Shown piece by piece: positions 7,525-16,381 of a stretch of 40,956 nt of DNA. The notes under the pieces are model-generated. The model did not search any database and had not been told where the DNA came from. It saw only the letters and a list, made by a program, of their open reading frames with translations. Source of the DNA: Terriglobia bacterium (GTDB taxonomy: Bacteria; Acidobacteriota; Terriglobia; JAIQFV01). The position numbers and the translations under genes were made by a program. Position 1 is the stretch's first letter, and every line of letters begins with the position of its first letter. The stretch covers positions 1 to 40,956 of the forward strand of contig JAIQFY010000047.1 of the NCBI GenBank assembly GCA_020072965.1, in the 5' to 3' direction.

Positions 7525-9312
7525 CTACATGATTCGGCACTGCGCATCAGTCACGTGGGGTATCCGCACCCATTCATACCCTTGGACTTTCTTCCCTCGA
7601 GGCAGGTACTCGATCTCCATCACCTTTTTCCCCCGACGGATTTTCAGCTTCGCTTTCATGTCCGGGTTGCTGCGCAATGCGTCCAAATCAACCGGCTCAA
7701 GGACCTCATCGTCGTTGCGTAGACCGGCCGCTTCCGCGGCGGAGCCCTTGATCAAACCGTGAATCAGGCGAGGGGGAATATACAGGGACGCGCGTTCATC
7801 AAATCCCACCTCAAAGGTGCGTAACTCCACTGGCCGCCGTTCAAAGCATCGTCCAAATGCCTCCGAATCCGCCACGAGGGTGTGCCCTTCGACCATCACA
7901 GATTCGAACTCTTTGAGAGCACTTGCCCCGAGGACCGCTTCGACGGTTTCCAGCCATGTTTGCTGGGTCGGCTCCTTCCCGTGTCTTTGTCGATCGATCA
8001 TTGAAAGAACCAAATCATCAAGCGACACTTTCCCCTTTGTGACGGTTCGTAACTTGGCGTTGACATCCACAAAGTAGAAGAAGCCGCGATCGTAAGGCAC
8101 GATCTGCGCATTTCGCGTTGTCCAAAAATATTTTGGAACCTGGTCGTTGGGGAGATTGATCAACGGATTGGTGTAATACTGAACCGCTTTGCGGTTGATC
8201 ATGTCCAAAAACTGGGGAATGGAAAGAAGTCCCACGCGAAACATTTGCACGCGCGAGTAATACTCCGCCAGCCCCTCTCCATACCACGAGATCAATCCCG
8301 GCGTCCCTTCCAGGCTGCCCACGAAATGGTGGACCATTTCATGAGCGATCACTCCGTCGACGTTTCTTGTCAGGTTGGCGTCCGTCGGGAGGAACAACAT
8401 GAACGAATTAGTGAGGGCGGCGCCTCCCTCGGACACGTTATCCGGCCCTTCGCGCATGAAGACACGAAACGGAGGAGGATTAGAGTCTTGGAAAAAAGAG
8501 CATAGCGCCGAATAGGCCTTTGCGGACCGGGCCATCACCTCTTCCGCGTTAAAGGGGGGTGTCCCGATCCAGGCCGCGCTGAAGCCGTCCGCTCCCCCGT
8601 CCGCAGGATATCTCTTCAAGGGACCGGCCATGAAAAAACTGGCTAAAAGGGCTTCCATCGGCACTTGCACCTGGACATCGCCATTGCCCAGGCTCGATGC
8701 CCCTTGCGAACCGGCCTTCATATTCCCGAGGTCCCAGCTCAGGTGAACATCAAAGACCCGTTTGTCATCAGGAAGCAGTAGGAAGCCGGCACCCGCGCCG
8801 CTCACGCCTCCGCCATTAGGCCGGAGGTCAAAGGGAGGCCCCGGGTTCGGATGCGGGGTCGCCAAATGGTATCGGTATTTCGCCGCAATGGTGCCCCTTA
8901 TCGGCTGAGCGGCTTGCCAGCGCCGATAGTACACAAATCCGCTGGCGTCGGGTGCGTCATCGGTCTGATCAAGCCGGACCGCCCCGCTTTCGCCTCCCAC
9001 GACAAGGTCTTTCACTCCATCGGCGATTCCGCGCACCCCTCCGAAGACGACAGGAATCTTGAGCGTAAAGGGAGCGTTGGCCGGCTCCACTCCCAGTCTA
9101 ATGGTTGTGGACACCTCCACGTCTGTCACCTGGCTCGCCGCGTTTACGACGGGACGGAGGACCAGGTCCATACGGGGCCGATCCTTCTGATTCTCGGCGG
9201 CACTTTCGTGTTGCAGCGCAGCCCGCGCCGCTTCCGGGGACGGTCCTCCGGCCAGGATCCAAACCAGACCGACAAACACACCTGCTCTCCCAAAATTGAA
9301 AGCTGGACGCAT
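7525..9312 (-). CDS. M61-like zinc metallopeptidase with C-terminal PDZ, copy 2
   Basis: Paralogue of the gene at 1717-3510 with the same length and order of parts: signal peptide (about 1-33), beta-rich domain with GVSGAGAGFLLLPDDKRVF, HEMVHHFVG zinc motif, Glu ligand in WYGEGLAEYYS, and a C-terminal PDZ-like segment LIHGLIKGSAAEAAGLRNDD. Two ATG codons lie two codons apart; I favour 9312 because AAGGGA is then 6 nt upstream, whereas it would abut the ATG at 9318. It is the second gene of the leftward unit, 70 nt after the receptor, so its product probably meets peptides early. The two copies are clearly diverged rather than recent duplicates, which suggests different peptide preferences. 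Confidence 0.85.
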   Translation of the reverse strand: MRPAFNFGRAGVFVGLVWILAGGPSPEAARAALQHESAAENQKDRPRMDLVLRPVVNAASQVTDVEVSTTIRLGVEPANAPFTLKIPVVFGGVRGIADGVKDLVVGGESGAVRLDQTDDAPDASGFVYYRRWQAAQPIRGTIAAKYRYHLATPHPNPGPPFDLRPNGGGVSGAGAGFLLLPDDKRVFDVHLSWDLGNMKAGSQGASSLGNGDVQVQVPMEALLASFFMAGPLKRYPADGGADGFSAAWIGTPPFNAEEVMARSAKAYSALCSFFQDSNPPPFRVFMREGPDNVSEGGAALTNSFMLFLPTDANLTRNVDGVIAHEMVHHFVGSLEGTPGLISWYGEGLAEYYSRVQMFRVGLLSIPQFLDMINRKAVQYYTNPLINLPNDQVPKYFWTTRNAQIVPYDRGFFYFVDVNAKLRTVTKGKVSLDDLVLSMIDRQRHGKEPTQQTWLETVEAVLGASALKEFESVMVEGHTLVADSEAFGRCFERRPVELRTFEVGFDERASLYIPPRLIHGLIKGSAAEAAGLRNDDEVLEPVDLDALRSNPDMKAKLKIRRGKKVMEIEYLPRGKKVQGYEWVRIPHVTDAQCRIM

Positions 9313-9388
9313 TACCATTCCCTTGGCTGGTCTTCTTGTCGCAGGGATATCACACGCGACGAATAATTCGCCCTCAGAAGGCCTCGAA

Positions 9389-12300
9389 CTAGAAACTGAA
9401 TTTCACCGCAAGTTGCATGATTCTGGGATTAACTGATGTCCCGGTGATCACTCCAAAGTTTCCCGAACTCGTATCGCTCCCGGGATTTGAGAATTGCGGC
9501 GTATTGAACGCGTTGAACAGTTCCGCGCGCAGGATCACGTTCATGGTTTCTCGCAATTGGATTCTTTTGGAGATGGCCATATCAAAATTGAATTGTCCCG
9601 GACCTGTGGCAATGCCGACGCCACTGTTGCCGAACCCGGTCGCAATCCCGTCTGATCCGACCACGGGCCAGGCGAAATCGCCGTTCGAATCGGTTGCAAT
9701 GCAGCTGGCATTGAAATAGTTATTCAGCCTGCTAGTGACCGAGCCCGATCCAGTGAGGCCGGCAGGGGCGCAGCCCGGGGCCAGTTGGACCCGATCGTTG
9801 GTAATGCCAAACACATTGAGGGTATTTCGACCCGTAATTGTCAGATGCTGGCCGGTTTGGAGCGTGGTTACCCCTGACACGGACCAACCGCCTAAGAACA
9901 TCCCTTTCAAGTCTCTCAAGTTCTTCGGACTGGGCAGTTCGTAGACGTAACTGAAGACAAACCGATGGTCTCTCGAGAACAGACTGGGGCCATATCGCGA
10001 GGAAGGATCATTCTGATTTCCCGTATTGCTTCCGCCTGCCGTCAGGGTTTCCGGATCCACTCCGTCCGTGTCTAATGTCTTGGAAAAGGTATAAGAGGCG
10101 AGAAACTGCAAGCCGTTGCTGAACCGTTTCGTGAGACTGGCCTGAAGGCCGTTGTACCACATGGCGCCTGCCGTTTCGAGTTGCCGCACCCCCTCCTCAC
10201 CCGAACTGAAGCCCACGTATGGAAGACGTTGGGCGATGTTGTCGAAGGTGTTGGTGGTCTCTCCTCGAATGGGGTTGGAAGCGCTGGCCAACAAGGCTTG
10301 GTTCAAGCCGCGCGCTCGAATGATATGCGTTCCCCGCGTCCCCACATAACCGATCTCGAATAACAGGTTGTGAGACAGGTCGGCTTGAATTCCTAGACTA
10401 TATTGTTGCGTGATCGGAGGCCGATAGTCCTGAGCCAGTTCGATGATGGTCAGGTTTGTATCCGGCGAATAAGGCTGAAATAGCGGGAAGCTTGAAATCG
10501 CAGGCGTGAAGGCTCCAAAGGGCTGGCCCGCCGAAGCCGTCCCATTGCATGTTGCGGCGCAGACGCGCAGCAGGCCGAAGGGAGGATCTGTTTCCAGCTG
10601 GAACGTGGCCTGGCCCACCGGGCGGGTGTAATAAATCCCATAGCCGCCGCGCAGCACCAGCCGGCTCGAGTTTGGCAGCATCTGCCACGCCAGGCCAAAG
10701 CGCGGCCCCAGAGTGTTCTGCCCGACACCGGCAATGCCCAGATTGTTGTCCCTTCGGGTGACGCCGTCCGGAACTGTCCCGGAGAAATTCGAGGGCACCG
10801 TGTATCCCTGGAGGGTACCCGCTGCGGGCGGGTTTTGGTTGGCCAATGCCGGATCGAAATTCCCATTGCGACCCAGCTCATCGCCCAGCTCTCCGATGCG
10901 CTCATAGCGGAATCCGAGGTTGAGCGTGAGTCGGGGGGCAACTTTCCAATCATCCTGCACGTACCCAAAACCATCCCAGGTTCTAAAGGCCCGATCCGGC
11001 AGACCGAGGAAGTCGATGGACACGAGGATATTGCTGAAGACGTGCGTGCCGTTCTGGGCCCCATTCAACCCCAGCAGGAAGTCCGGCCAGGTCGGGTACA
11101 GGTTGGTCCCCTGAAAGCGGAAGTTCTGAACGTCGTCGTAATTTCGAACGATTCCCCCTCCGAATCTCAGGTTGTGCTTGCCATGCACATAGGATAGGGA
11201 ATCAGTCCATTGAAAGATGTTTTGAATGCTCGTCTGATTGCCGGCACCGCCAATTTGACAACAACCGGAGATATAGATCGAAGGGAGACTGTCATAAAAA
11301 GAAGAGGTATTGGCACCCACGCTGGAGAATGTAAAGGGATTCTGTTGGTTGACCGTCACCGTGGTCCGGTGGTATCCAAACTTCGCTTCGTTGATCATAT
11401 GGGGGCTGATGATATAGGTGTGCGAGAAGGAGAGCACCTGGAACCGTTCTGGCTGGCTGCTGGGAGATCCGGGAAGACCGGTTTGGACTTGGTTGGAGAT
11501 CGCTCCTCCAGGAAAAGTCACCGTCTGGCTGCTGTCGGCGAAGAAGTAATGAGCGGCGATCCGGCTCTTGTCGCTATGAATATAATCGATGTCTCCCAAG
11601 GCCTGGTCCTCGCTGAAGCTGCAAGGATCGTGAAATACGGAGAAGCCCCGCACGGCGGTCGGACGAGAGGCATCAATCGACTGGGGGTTGGGGATGAGGA
11701 ATTGACCGTTCGGCAGCTTTAACTGCAGCAGGTTGAGTGAAACAGGATTGATGTTTGACCCGTTGGCGGCAACCGCTGGCCCCACGCGACCAAAGGCGTT
11801 TTGGAATAAGCCTCGCTGCCCGGCAAACAACGCCCCAATAGCAGCCGCAGATCGGTCATTCGTCAAGGGTGGAAGCAGGAGGCTGGAACTGCAGGTCGCG
11901 GCGACACCGTTCTTTTGGCGGGTCCCTTGATAGGAGGCGAAGAAGAAAAGCTTGTCCCTCCTGATCGGACCTCCAATGGTCCCTCCAAACTGATTCTGGT
12001 GCAAGGCGGCCTTGGGCTGCCCAGCCAGGTTTGAGAAAAAGTCGTTCGCGTTGAGTGCCTTGTCTCGATAGAACTCGAACAACGTGCCGTGGAAGTTGTT
12101 GGTCCCGGACTTGGTGACAATGTCCACGTTGCCCCCGGCGTTCCGTCCAAAACTCGCGTCATATTGACTGGTCTGGACCTTGAACTCCTGGATCGTATCG
12201 GGATTGGGGATCGCCACTCCGCCGGTCAACGAGCCCATGCCGGCGAGATCGTTGATTCCCAGTCCATTCATCTGGAAATTGTTGTCAATGGCACGGGCGC

Positions 12301-12877
12301 CATTGACGTGAACCCCGCCTTCACTGCCGACCAGCCCGCCGTTGCCTCGCCCGAGATCCCCGGCGTTGGTTACATCGGCAACGATCCCCGGCGAGAGCCC
12401 GAGAATCTGCGTGTAGTTGCGGGTCACTAACGGAAGATCTGTGAGGGCCTGCTCGGAAACGATTCTTCCCTGCGCACTGGATTCTGTCTGGACAAGCTGC
12501 TCAGTGGCACTGACTTCGATGCGCTCTGTAATGGCGCCCACATCCAGCCGCACTCTCACTTGAGCAACCTCGGTGACGGAGACGGCGATGTTGGAAAGCT
12601 GTATTGTTTTGAAGCCGGACTTCTCAACTCTAAGCCCATACAAACCGGGGGGAAGGAGCTGGAGACGGAAAGTCCCTTCCGGCCCCGAGACGGTGGTACG
12701 CGATTCTCCCGTTCCATTGTTGGTGGCCATGACCTTGGCGTCCGGAACCACCGCTCCACTGCTATCGAGGACGGTGCCTGCGAGCGCTCCCGTTCCAGCA
12801 CTTTGGGCCCAAACGTTGAATGGCGTCACTCCAAACAGCACGGCCACTGCAATGGTTAAAAGCGTTTTGAGTTCCAT
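9389..12877 (-). CDS. TonB-dependent receptor with carboxypeptidase-regulatory-like domain
   Basis: Outer-membrane active-transport receptor of the large type abundant in Acidobacteriota (Oar-like). Signal peptide 1-25 (ends NVWAQ), then a carboxypeptidase-regulatory-like beta-sandwich (about 28-115; GALAGTVLDSSGAVVPDAKV, GTFRLQLLPPGLYGLRVEKS), a plug domain (about 125-260; includes IQEFKVQTSQYDASFGRNAG and GGNVDIVTKSGTN) and a long beta-barrel ending in LAVKFSF with terminal Phe, as expected for BAM recognition. GGAAGGAG lies just upstream of the ATG. It heads a leftward unit of exported peptidases, so peptides or small proteins are the likely ligand; no sugar-degrading enzymes are nearby. 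The predicted promoter is about 230 nt upstream, leaving a long leader. Confidence 0.93.
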   Translation of the reverse strand: MELKTLLTIAVAVLFGVTPFNVWAQSAGTGALAGTVLDSSGAVVPDAKVMATNNGTGESRTTVSGPEGTFRLQLLPPGLYGLRVEKSGFKTIQLSNIAVSVTEVAQVRVRLDVGAITERIEVSATEQLVQTESSAQGRIVSEQALTDLPLVTRNYTQILGLSPGIVADVTNAGDLGRGNGGLVGSEGGVHVNGARAIDNNFQMNGLGINDLAGMGSLTGGVAIPNPDTIQEFKVQTSQYDASFGRNAGGNVDIVTKSGTNNFHGTLFEFYRDKALNANDFFSNLAGQPKAALHQNQFGGTIGGPIRRDKLFFFASYQGTRQKNGVAATCSSSLLLPPLTNDRSAAAIGALFAGQRGLFQNAFGRVGPAVAANGSNINPVSLNLLQLKLPNGQFLIPNPQSIDASRPTAVRGFSVFHDPCSFSEDQALGDIDYIHSDKSRIAAHYFFADSSQTVTFPGGAISNQVQTGLPGSPSSQPERFQVLSFSHTYIISPHMINEAKFGYHRTTVTVNQQNPFTFSSVGANTSSFYDSLPSIYISGCCQIGGAGNQTSIQNIFQWTDSLSYVHGKHNLRFGGGIVRNYDDVQNFRFQGTNLYPTWPDFLLGLNGAQNGTHVFSNILVSIDFLGLPDRAFRTWDGFGYVQDDWKVAPRLTLNLGFRYERIGELGDELGRNGNFDPALANQNPPAAGTLQGYTVPSNFSGTVPDGVTRRDNNLGIAGVGQNTLGPRFGLAWQMLPNSSRLVLRGGYGIYYTRPVGQATFQLETDPPFGLLRVCAATCNGTASAGQPFGAFTPAISSFPLFQPYSPDTNLTIIELAQDYRPPITQQYSLGIQADLSHNLLFEIGYVGTRGTHIIRARGLNQALLASASNPIRGETTNTFDNIAQRLPYVGFSSGEEGVRQLETAGAMWYNGLQASLTKRFSNGLQFLASYTFSKTLDTDGVDPETLTAGGSNTGNQNDPSSRYGPSLFSRDHRFVFSYVYELPSPKNLRDLKGMFLGGWSVSGVTTLQTGQHLTITGRNTLNVFGITNDRVQLAPGCAPAGLTGSGSVTSRLNNYFNASCIATDSNGDFAWPVVGSDGIATGFGNSGVGIATGPGQFNFDMAISKRIQLRETMNVILRAELFNAFNTPQFSNPGSDTSSGNFGVITGTSVNPRIMQLAVKFSF

Positions 12878-13113
12878 TGATCTTACTCCTTCCCACTTCG
12901 GCTAGATTTATAGAGAGAATCGCCCCATTCGATAATGTGGATCATCGTTTCTGCGCCGATTAATGCCACCCGTTACTTCGGGTACACTTATTAAGAGCTT
13001 ATAAATAAATTGTATAACTAAGAGTTGACGATAAAACTTATTTTATGGCTCTTGCTCCATGTTTTATCTGTCACTAATTGAAAAATAAACTGTTATAATG
13101 TTTCGCTCCGCAT

Positions 13114-13142
13114 CATATATATCAATTGTTTTTGTAAGTCAA
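13114..13142 (-). promoter_or_regulatory. Candidate sigma70 promoter for the leftward receptor unit
   Basis: On the minus strand TTGACT (13142-13137) is followed after exactly 17 nt by TATATG (13119-13114), a reasonable -35/-10 pair. Transcription would begin near 13107 and give a leader of about 230 nt before the receptor ATG at 12877. The -35 box overlaps the inner part of the inverted repeat at 13129-13159, so a protein bound there would be expected to affect initiation. Confidence 0.45.
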
Positions 13143-13159
13143 GCGCATACTTACAAAAA
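13129..13159. promoter_or_regulatory. Candidate operator: perfect 11-bp inverted repeat
   Basis: TTTTTGTAAGT (13129-13139) and ACTTACAAAAA (13149-13159) are exact reverse complements separated by 9 nt. Centre-to-centre spacing of the arms is 20 nt, about two helical turns, typical of a dimeric regulator. It overlaps the leftward -35 box and ends 4 nt before the rightward TTGACA. The YheO/DauR-like regulator encoded at 13871 is the obvious candidate ligand; this is inference from position only. Confidence 0.6.
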
Positions 13160-13163
13160 ATAT

Positions 13164-13192
13164 TTGACAGTTAACGTCTGAATCGGTAGGCT
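13164..13192 (+). promoter_or_regulatory. Candidate promoter for the RidA-regulator unit
   Basis: A perfect -35 hexamer TTGACA (13164-13169) is followed after 17 nt by TAGGCT (13187-13192), a poor -10 with three matches to TATAAT. The weak -10 would suit an activated promoter. It lies directly beside the inverted repeat at 13129-13159 and would give a leader of about 140 nt before the RidA start at 13339. Confidence 0.4.
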
Positions 13193-13338
13193 TAAATCGA
13201 AGGGACAATCCAAGGTGGCTTCGGGTGTTGTCCTTTTCCCAGATTTCCGTAAAATTCAGGGACAGAGTTTGTTCACTCCCGCGGAGAGGATGGGAAATCC
13301 TCTGAAACTCATTATTGTGGGCTGGGGAGAACTACACG

Positions 13339-13782
13339 ATGACGACAAAGCGGAAACCTCCTAAGGCGCTTTCATTACAGGGCTCCCAGGTAAGAAACAC
13401 AACCGGATCCCGCCGCCGACATATCCAGATGGATCCCGCACACCCTTTTAGTGACGCTGTATTGGTGGGAGATACTTTGTACATGTCCGGCCGCATTGGA
13501 CTGGATGAGGCCCGGAGCAAGGTGCCAGGGGATATCGAGGTTGAAGCGCGCAATGTGATGGAAGACGTAAAATCCGTGCTACGCGAGGCGGGCATGCAGA
13601 TGGACGATCTGGTGTATGTGCAGATCTTTTGTTCCGACATGTCTCTATGGGATCGCTTCAACGAGGTCTATTGCTCCTACTTCAACGGAGGATTACCTGC
13701 AAGGGCATTCATTGGGGCGGGAAAGCTGCTCTTTGACGCCCACTTCGAAGTACAGGCCATCGCCATCAAAAGGCCGGAGTGA
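13339..13782 (+). CDS. RidA/YjgF family protein, cytoplasmic type
   Basis: 147-residue RidA family member without a signal peptide, in contrast to the exported copy at 3585. Family features: LYMSGRIGLDE, VYVQIFCSDMSLWDRFNEVY, the conserved Arg in LPARAFIGAG and the closing FEVQAIAIK. It has an N-terminal extension of about 30 residues before the RidA core. I use the ATG at 13339 with GGGGAG 8-9 nt upstream; a TTG eight codons earlier is possible but lacks a site. It is the first rightward gene, 88 nt before the regulator. Likely role: hydrolysis of enamine/imine intermediates from intracellular amino-acid breakdown; some RidA paralogues have other roles. Confidence 0.88.
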   Translation: MTTKRKPPKALSLQGSQVRNTTGSRRRHIQMDPAHPFSDAVLVGDTLYMSGRIGLDEARSKVPGDIEVEARNVMEDVKSVLREAGMQMDDLVYVQIFCSDMSLWDRFNEVYCSYFNGGLPARAFIGAGKLLFDAHFEVQAIAIKRPE

Positions 13783-13870
13783 CCGATCGGGAAGGTTTCT
13801 TGCCGAATTTTCTTCATTCCGCGGAGATCGAATATTGACCGGAGGGATTAATATAGGAGGAGGTCTGGTG

Positions 13871-14593
13871 TTGACCAAGCAGTTTTCCACAATCTCCTTA
13901 ACGGAGTCAGCCATGCAGCCATCAGAAAAGATCCGTCTTCTCGAGTTCGTGTCCAGGCTCAGCCAGGGACTGGCCGATGCAATCGGCAAGAATTGCGAGG
14001 TCGTCGTCCACGATTTGAGTTCTCCCGAAAAGTCCATCATTGCCATTGCTAACAGCCACATCACTGGACGCAAGGTGGGGGACACGCTCGACGCCCTCGG
14101 GTTCCAATTGCTGAAGACCCCTCCTCCGGGCGACCTCCTCAACTACCGAACCAAGGCCAAGGACGGGAAGGTACTCCGTTCATCAACGGTTTTTCTTCGA
14201 GACGAGAACGGTGAGGTTTTTGGAGCGTTGTGCATCAACATGGACATTTCGGAGCTCATCAAGGTTCAATCATGGCTGCAAGACACCACTCAGGTGGAAA
14301 ACCCCGTTGTGGAAGAGAACTTCGAACACACAGTGGACGAGGTTTTGGAGAACTTCATCCGGAGCGCGATCAACAGCAGCGGGAAAGACATTTCAGAACT
14401 GACTCGTGAAGACAAGATTGCCATCGTGGCACACCTGGAGGCCAATGGGGCGTTTCTCATCCGTTACTCGGTTGACCGAGTCGCCGATCTGCTGAAGATG
14501 TCCAAGTACAGCATCTATAACTACCTCGACGAAATCAAGAAAAGACAGGGCGTCTCCGAACTCGAAGGTGTCCGACCATCACGTAGCGAGTGA
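13871..14593 (+). CDS. YheO/DauR-family PAS-HTH transcriptional regulator
   Basis: Regulator with an N-terminal YheO-type PAS domain (EFVSRLSQGLADAIGKNCEVVVHDL, SIIAIANSHITGRKVGDTL, FGALCINMDIS) and a C-terminal helix-turn-helix (VDRVADLLKMSKYSIYNYLDEI, about the last 50 residues). The family includes E. coli YheO (about 240 aa) and Pseudomonas DauR, which controls D-arginine catabolism. Start choice: TTG 13871 has AGGAGGAGGT with a 6-nt gap and gives 240 residues, the family length; ATG 13913 with GGAG is a good alternative (226 residues). It sits between a RidA and an S10 peptidase and opposite the receptor unit, so it most likely controls the whole divergent locus in response to an amino acid or small peptide. 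Confidence 0.88.
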   Translation: MTKQFSTISLTESAMQPSEKIRLLEFVSRLSQGLADAIGKNCEVVVHDLSSPEKSIIAIANSHITGRKVGDTLDALGFQLLKTPPPGDLLNYRTKAKDGKVLRSSTVFLRDENGEVFGALCINMDISELIKVQSWLQDTTQVENPVVEENFEHTVDEVLENFIRSAINSSGKDISELTREDKIAIVAHLEANGAFLIRYSVDRVADLLKMSKYSIYNYLDEIKKRQGVSELEGVRPSRSE

Positions 14594-14860
14594 TCCCCGG
14601 CGTAACATCCAAATACAACTTCAAGCGTGGGCGGGGATGCAATTTTCTTCCGCTGCGGAATCCGGCATTCAGAGAGACTTGCCAAAAGGAAACGCCCTCG
14701 GCACGACTCGATGCTGCTGCTGTATGTCGAACTATGGAATGATAGCCATTGAATGTGCCAGGAGGCCCGGACCGCTTCGGCGACGAGCCTCCGTCGTTTG
14801 ACTGCTTCAATGAATCAATGTGGCGAGGTGTGCTCCCATCACAAGTTTGGAGGGCGAGGA

Positions 14861-16381
14861 ATGAGAAGAGCGAGAAATTGTGCACGACTGATGCTGATCG
14901 GCTTGGCCTTGCAGTGCGGGGCGACTGTCTGGGCGAACGGCACGCCGGCGTCGGCGTCTGAAGGCCTGATTGCGCCCGCGACGGCCCGGCATCGCCTTCG
15001 CCTCCATGGCGTCGACATCACTTACCACGTCACCTGGTCGGAAACTGTCCTCGAGGATGAGACCGGGACTCCACAAGCGACAATCTCCGCGACCGGCTAT
15101 GTGCGGGATGACGTGGGCGATCGCATGCGACGGCCGGTCATGTTTGCATTCAACGGCGGACCTGGCGCGTCCTCCTCGCTGCTCCATTTCGGGCTGCTCG
15201 GCCCTCGGTTGCTGACCGATCCGGACGCGAACGGCGTGCGCAAGTTGGTGGACAACAGCGAGAGCCTGCTCGATGTGACGGACCTCGTGCTCATCGATCC
15301 GGTCGGCACGGGCTTCAGCCGGGAGATCAAGCCGGATGGCGGCAAGGCCTACTGGAGTCCCGCCGGTGACTCGAAGGCGGTCGAGACGCTGGTCCGCAAC
15401 TGGCTGCACGACAATGGCCGGACCAGTTCGCCAATCTACTTCATCGGCGAGAGCTATGGGGGGTACCGGTTGGCCGAGATGGCGAAGAACATCGGCGACC
15501 TGAACGTCGCCGGGCTGGTCTTCATTTCCCCGATAACCGACCGCTCCGGGACGAGCGGGCGCGGCAACGACCAGCCGTTCATTTTTGCGCTGCCATCGAT
15601 GGCGGCGACGGCCTTCGCACAAGGCAAAATCCAGACCAACGGGCGCAGCGTCGAGCAGGTGTTCGAGGAGGCGCGCGCTTTCGCCCAGGGCGATTATGCG
15701 GTCGCGCTCCAGCAGGGGGAGGAGTTGCCGGCCGCCGAGCGTGACCGGCTGGCGGAGCGCATGTCGAAGCTGATCGGTCTGCCCGCCGCCCCCATCGCCG
15801 CCGCCAACCTCCGGGTCGATACCCAGGATTTCCTCGAGCAACTCGTGCCAGGCAAGATCGTCGGCCGGATCAATACGCGGGTCTCGGCGCCCAAGCCGGA
15901 CGGGCCACTCATCCCCGGCCGAAGCAAGGCGGCCGACGACCCGGCGCTCAACATGGGCGCCTCCAACATCAAAAAATCGGTGTGGATCCGCGACTATCTG
16001 TGCACCGAGGTCGGGGTGAAGACCGACCGCGATTACATCTCTTTGACGCTTGACGTGAACTTCTCCTGGAATTGGAGCTCGGGATCGCCCAAGGCGGAGG
16101 ACAACAGCTACTTCAACATCACTCCCAACATCGCCAAGCTGATGAAGGAGCGCCCTCGGTCGCGCCTCCTGCTGATCGGAGGCTATTACGATCTTGCAAC
16201 CCCTGTCCTCTTGCAGCGGTACGCGCTGACACACAACGGGGTGCCGCTCGATCGGACGAAAATACACGTCTTCGCCTCAGGCCACGCGCCCTACGACGAA
16301 GACGAGGGTCGCATGCGGGTCACCTCGGAGCTCCACGAGTTCGTGGCGAAAGGCTCGCAAGGTACGCCCGAGTCACGCTAG
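14861..16381 (+). CDS. S10 family serine carboxypeptidase-like protein, copy 2
   Basis: Full-length S10 peptidase of 506 residues. Signal peptide about 1-27 (MRRARNCARLMLIGLALQCG). Core motifs: FAFNGGPGASSSLLHFG (canonical oxyanion motif, unlike copy 1), IDPVGTGFSR, nucleophile GESYGGYRLAEM with Ser at about 198, Asp region IGGYYDLATP, and His in FASGHAPYDED. The frame extends 36 codons upstream, but ATG 14861 follows a purine-rich site (GGAGGGCGAGGA) and begins the signal peptide. It is 267 nt after the regulator, probably in the same unit. Copy 1 lies in the leftward unit; the different oxyanion motif suggests that the two act on different peptides. Confidence 0.92.
   Translation: MRRARNCARLMLIGLALQCGATVWANGTPASASEGLIAPATARHRLRLHGVDITYHVTWSETVLEDETGTPQATISATGYVRDDVGDRMRRPVMFAFNGGPGASSSLLHFGLLGPRLLTDPDANGVRKLVDNSESLLDVTDLVLIDPVGTGFSREIKPDGGKAYWSPAGDSKAVETLVRNWLHDNGRTSSPIYFIGESYGGYRLAEMAKNIGDLNVAGLVFISPITDRSGTSGRGNDQPFIFALPSMAATAFAQGKIQTNGRSVEQVFEEARAFAQGDYAVALQQGEELPAAERDRLAERMSKLIGLPAAPIAAANLRVDTQDFLEQLVPGKIVGRINTRVSAPKPDGPLIPGRSKAADDPALNMGASNIKKSVWIRDYLCTEVGVKTDRDYISLTLDVNFSWNWSSGSPKAEDNSYFNITPNIAKLMKERPRSRLLLIGGYYDLATPVLLQRYALTHNGVPLDRTKIHVFASGHAPYDEDEGRMRVTSELHEFVAKGSQGTPESR

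Larger units (their letters stand above)
12878..13338. other. AT-rich divergent control region
   Basis: This 461-nt gap separates the leftward receptor unit from the rightward RidA-regulator unit. From about 12960 to 13180 the base composition is strikingly AT-rich compared with the GC-rich genes on both sides. It includes runs such as ATAAAACTTATTTTAT (a small inverted repeat near 13032) and the 11-bp inverted repeat described separately. Promoters can be drawn in both directions. From 13195 to 13290 the sequence is again mixed and contains a loose inverted repeat (AAGGGACAA / TTGTCCTTT) in what would be the leader of the rightward unit. Confidence 0.7.

Noticed and set aside
13199-13290. 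Structured leader or riboswitch before the first rightward gene
   Set aside because: The AAGGGACAA / TTGTCCTTT pairing is short and imperfect, and no known riboswitch core is present; too weak to claim.
13616-13870. Upstream extension of the YheO-like regulator
   Set aside because: The frame is open, but it overlaps the RidA gene and its sequence does not resemble the family; strong ribosome sites occur later, at 13871 and 13913.
14807-16267. 486-codon open frame on the minus strand opposite the S10 gene
   Set aside because: It mirrors a GC-rich real gene, has Arg/Ala/Pro/Val-rich low-information composition and no family motif, while the plus strand has complete S10 catalytic motifs.
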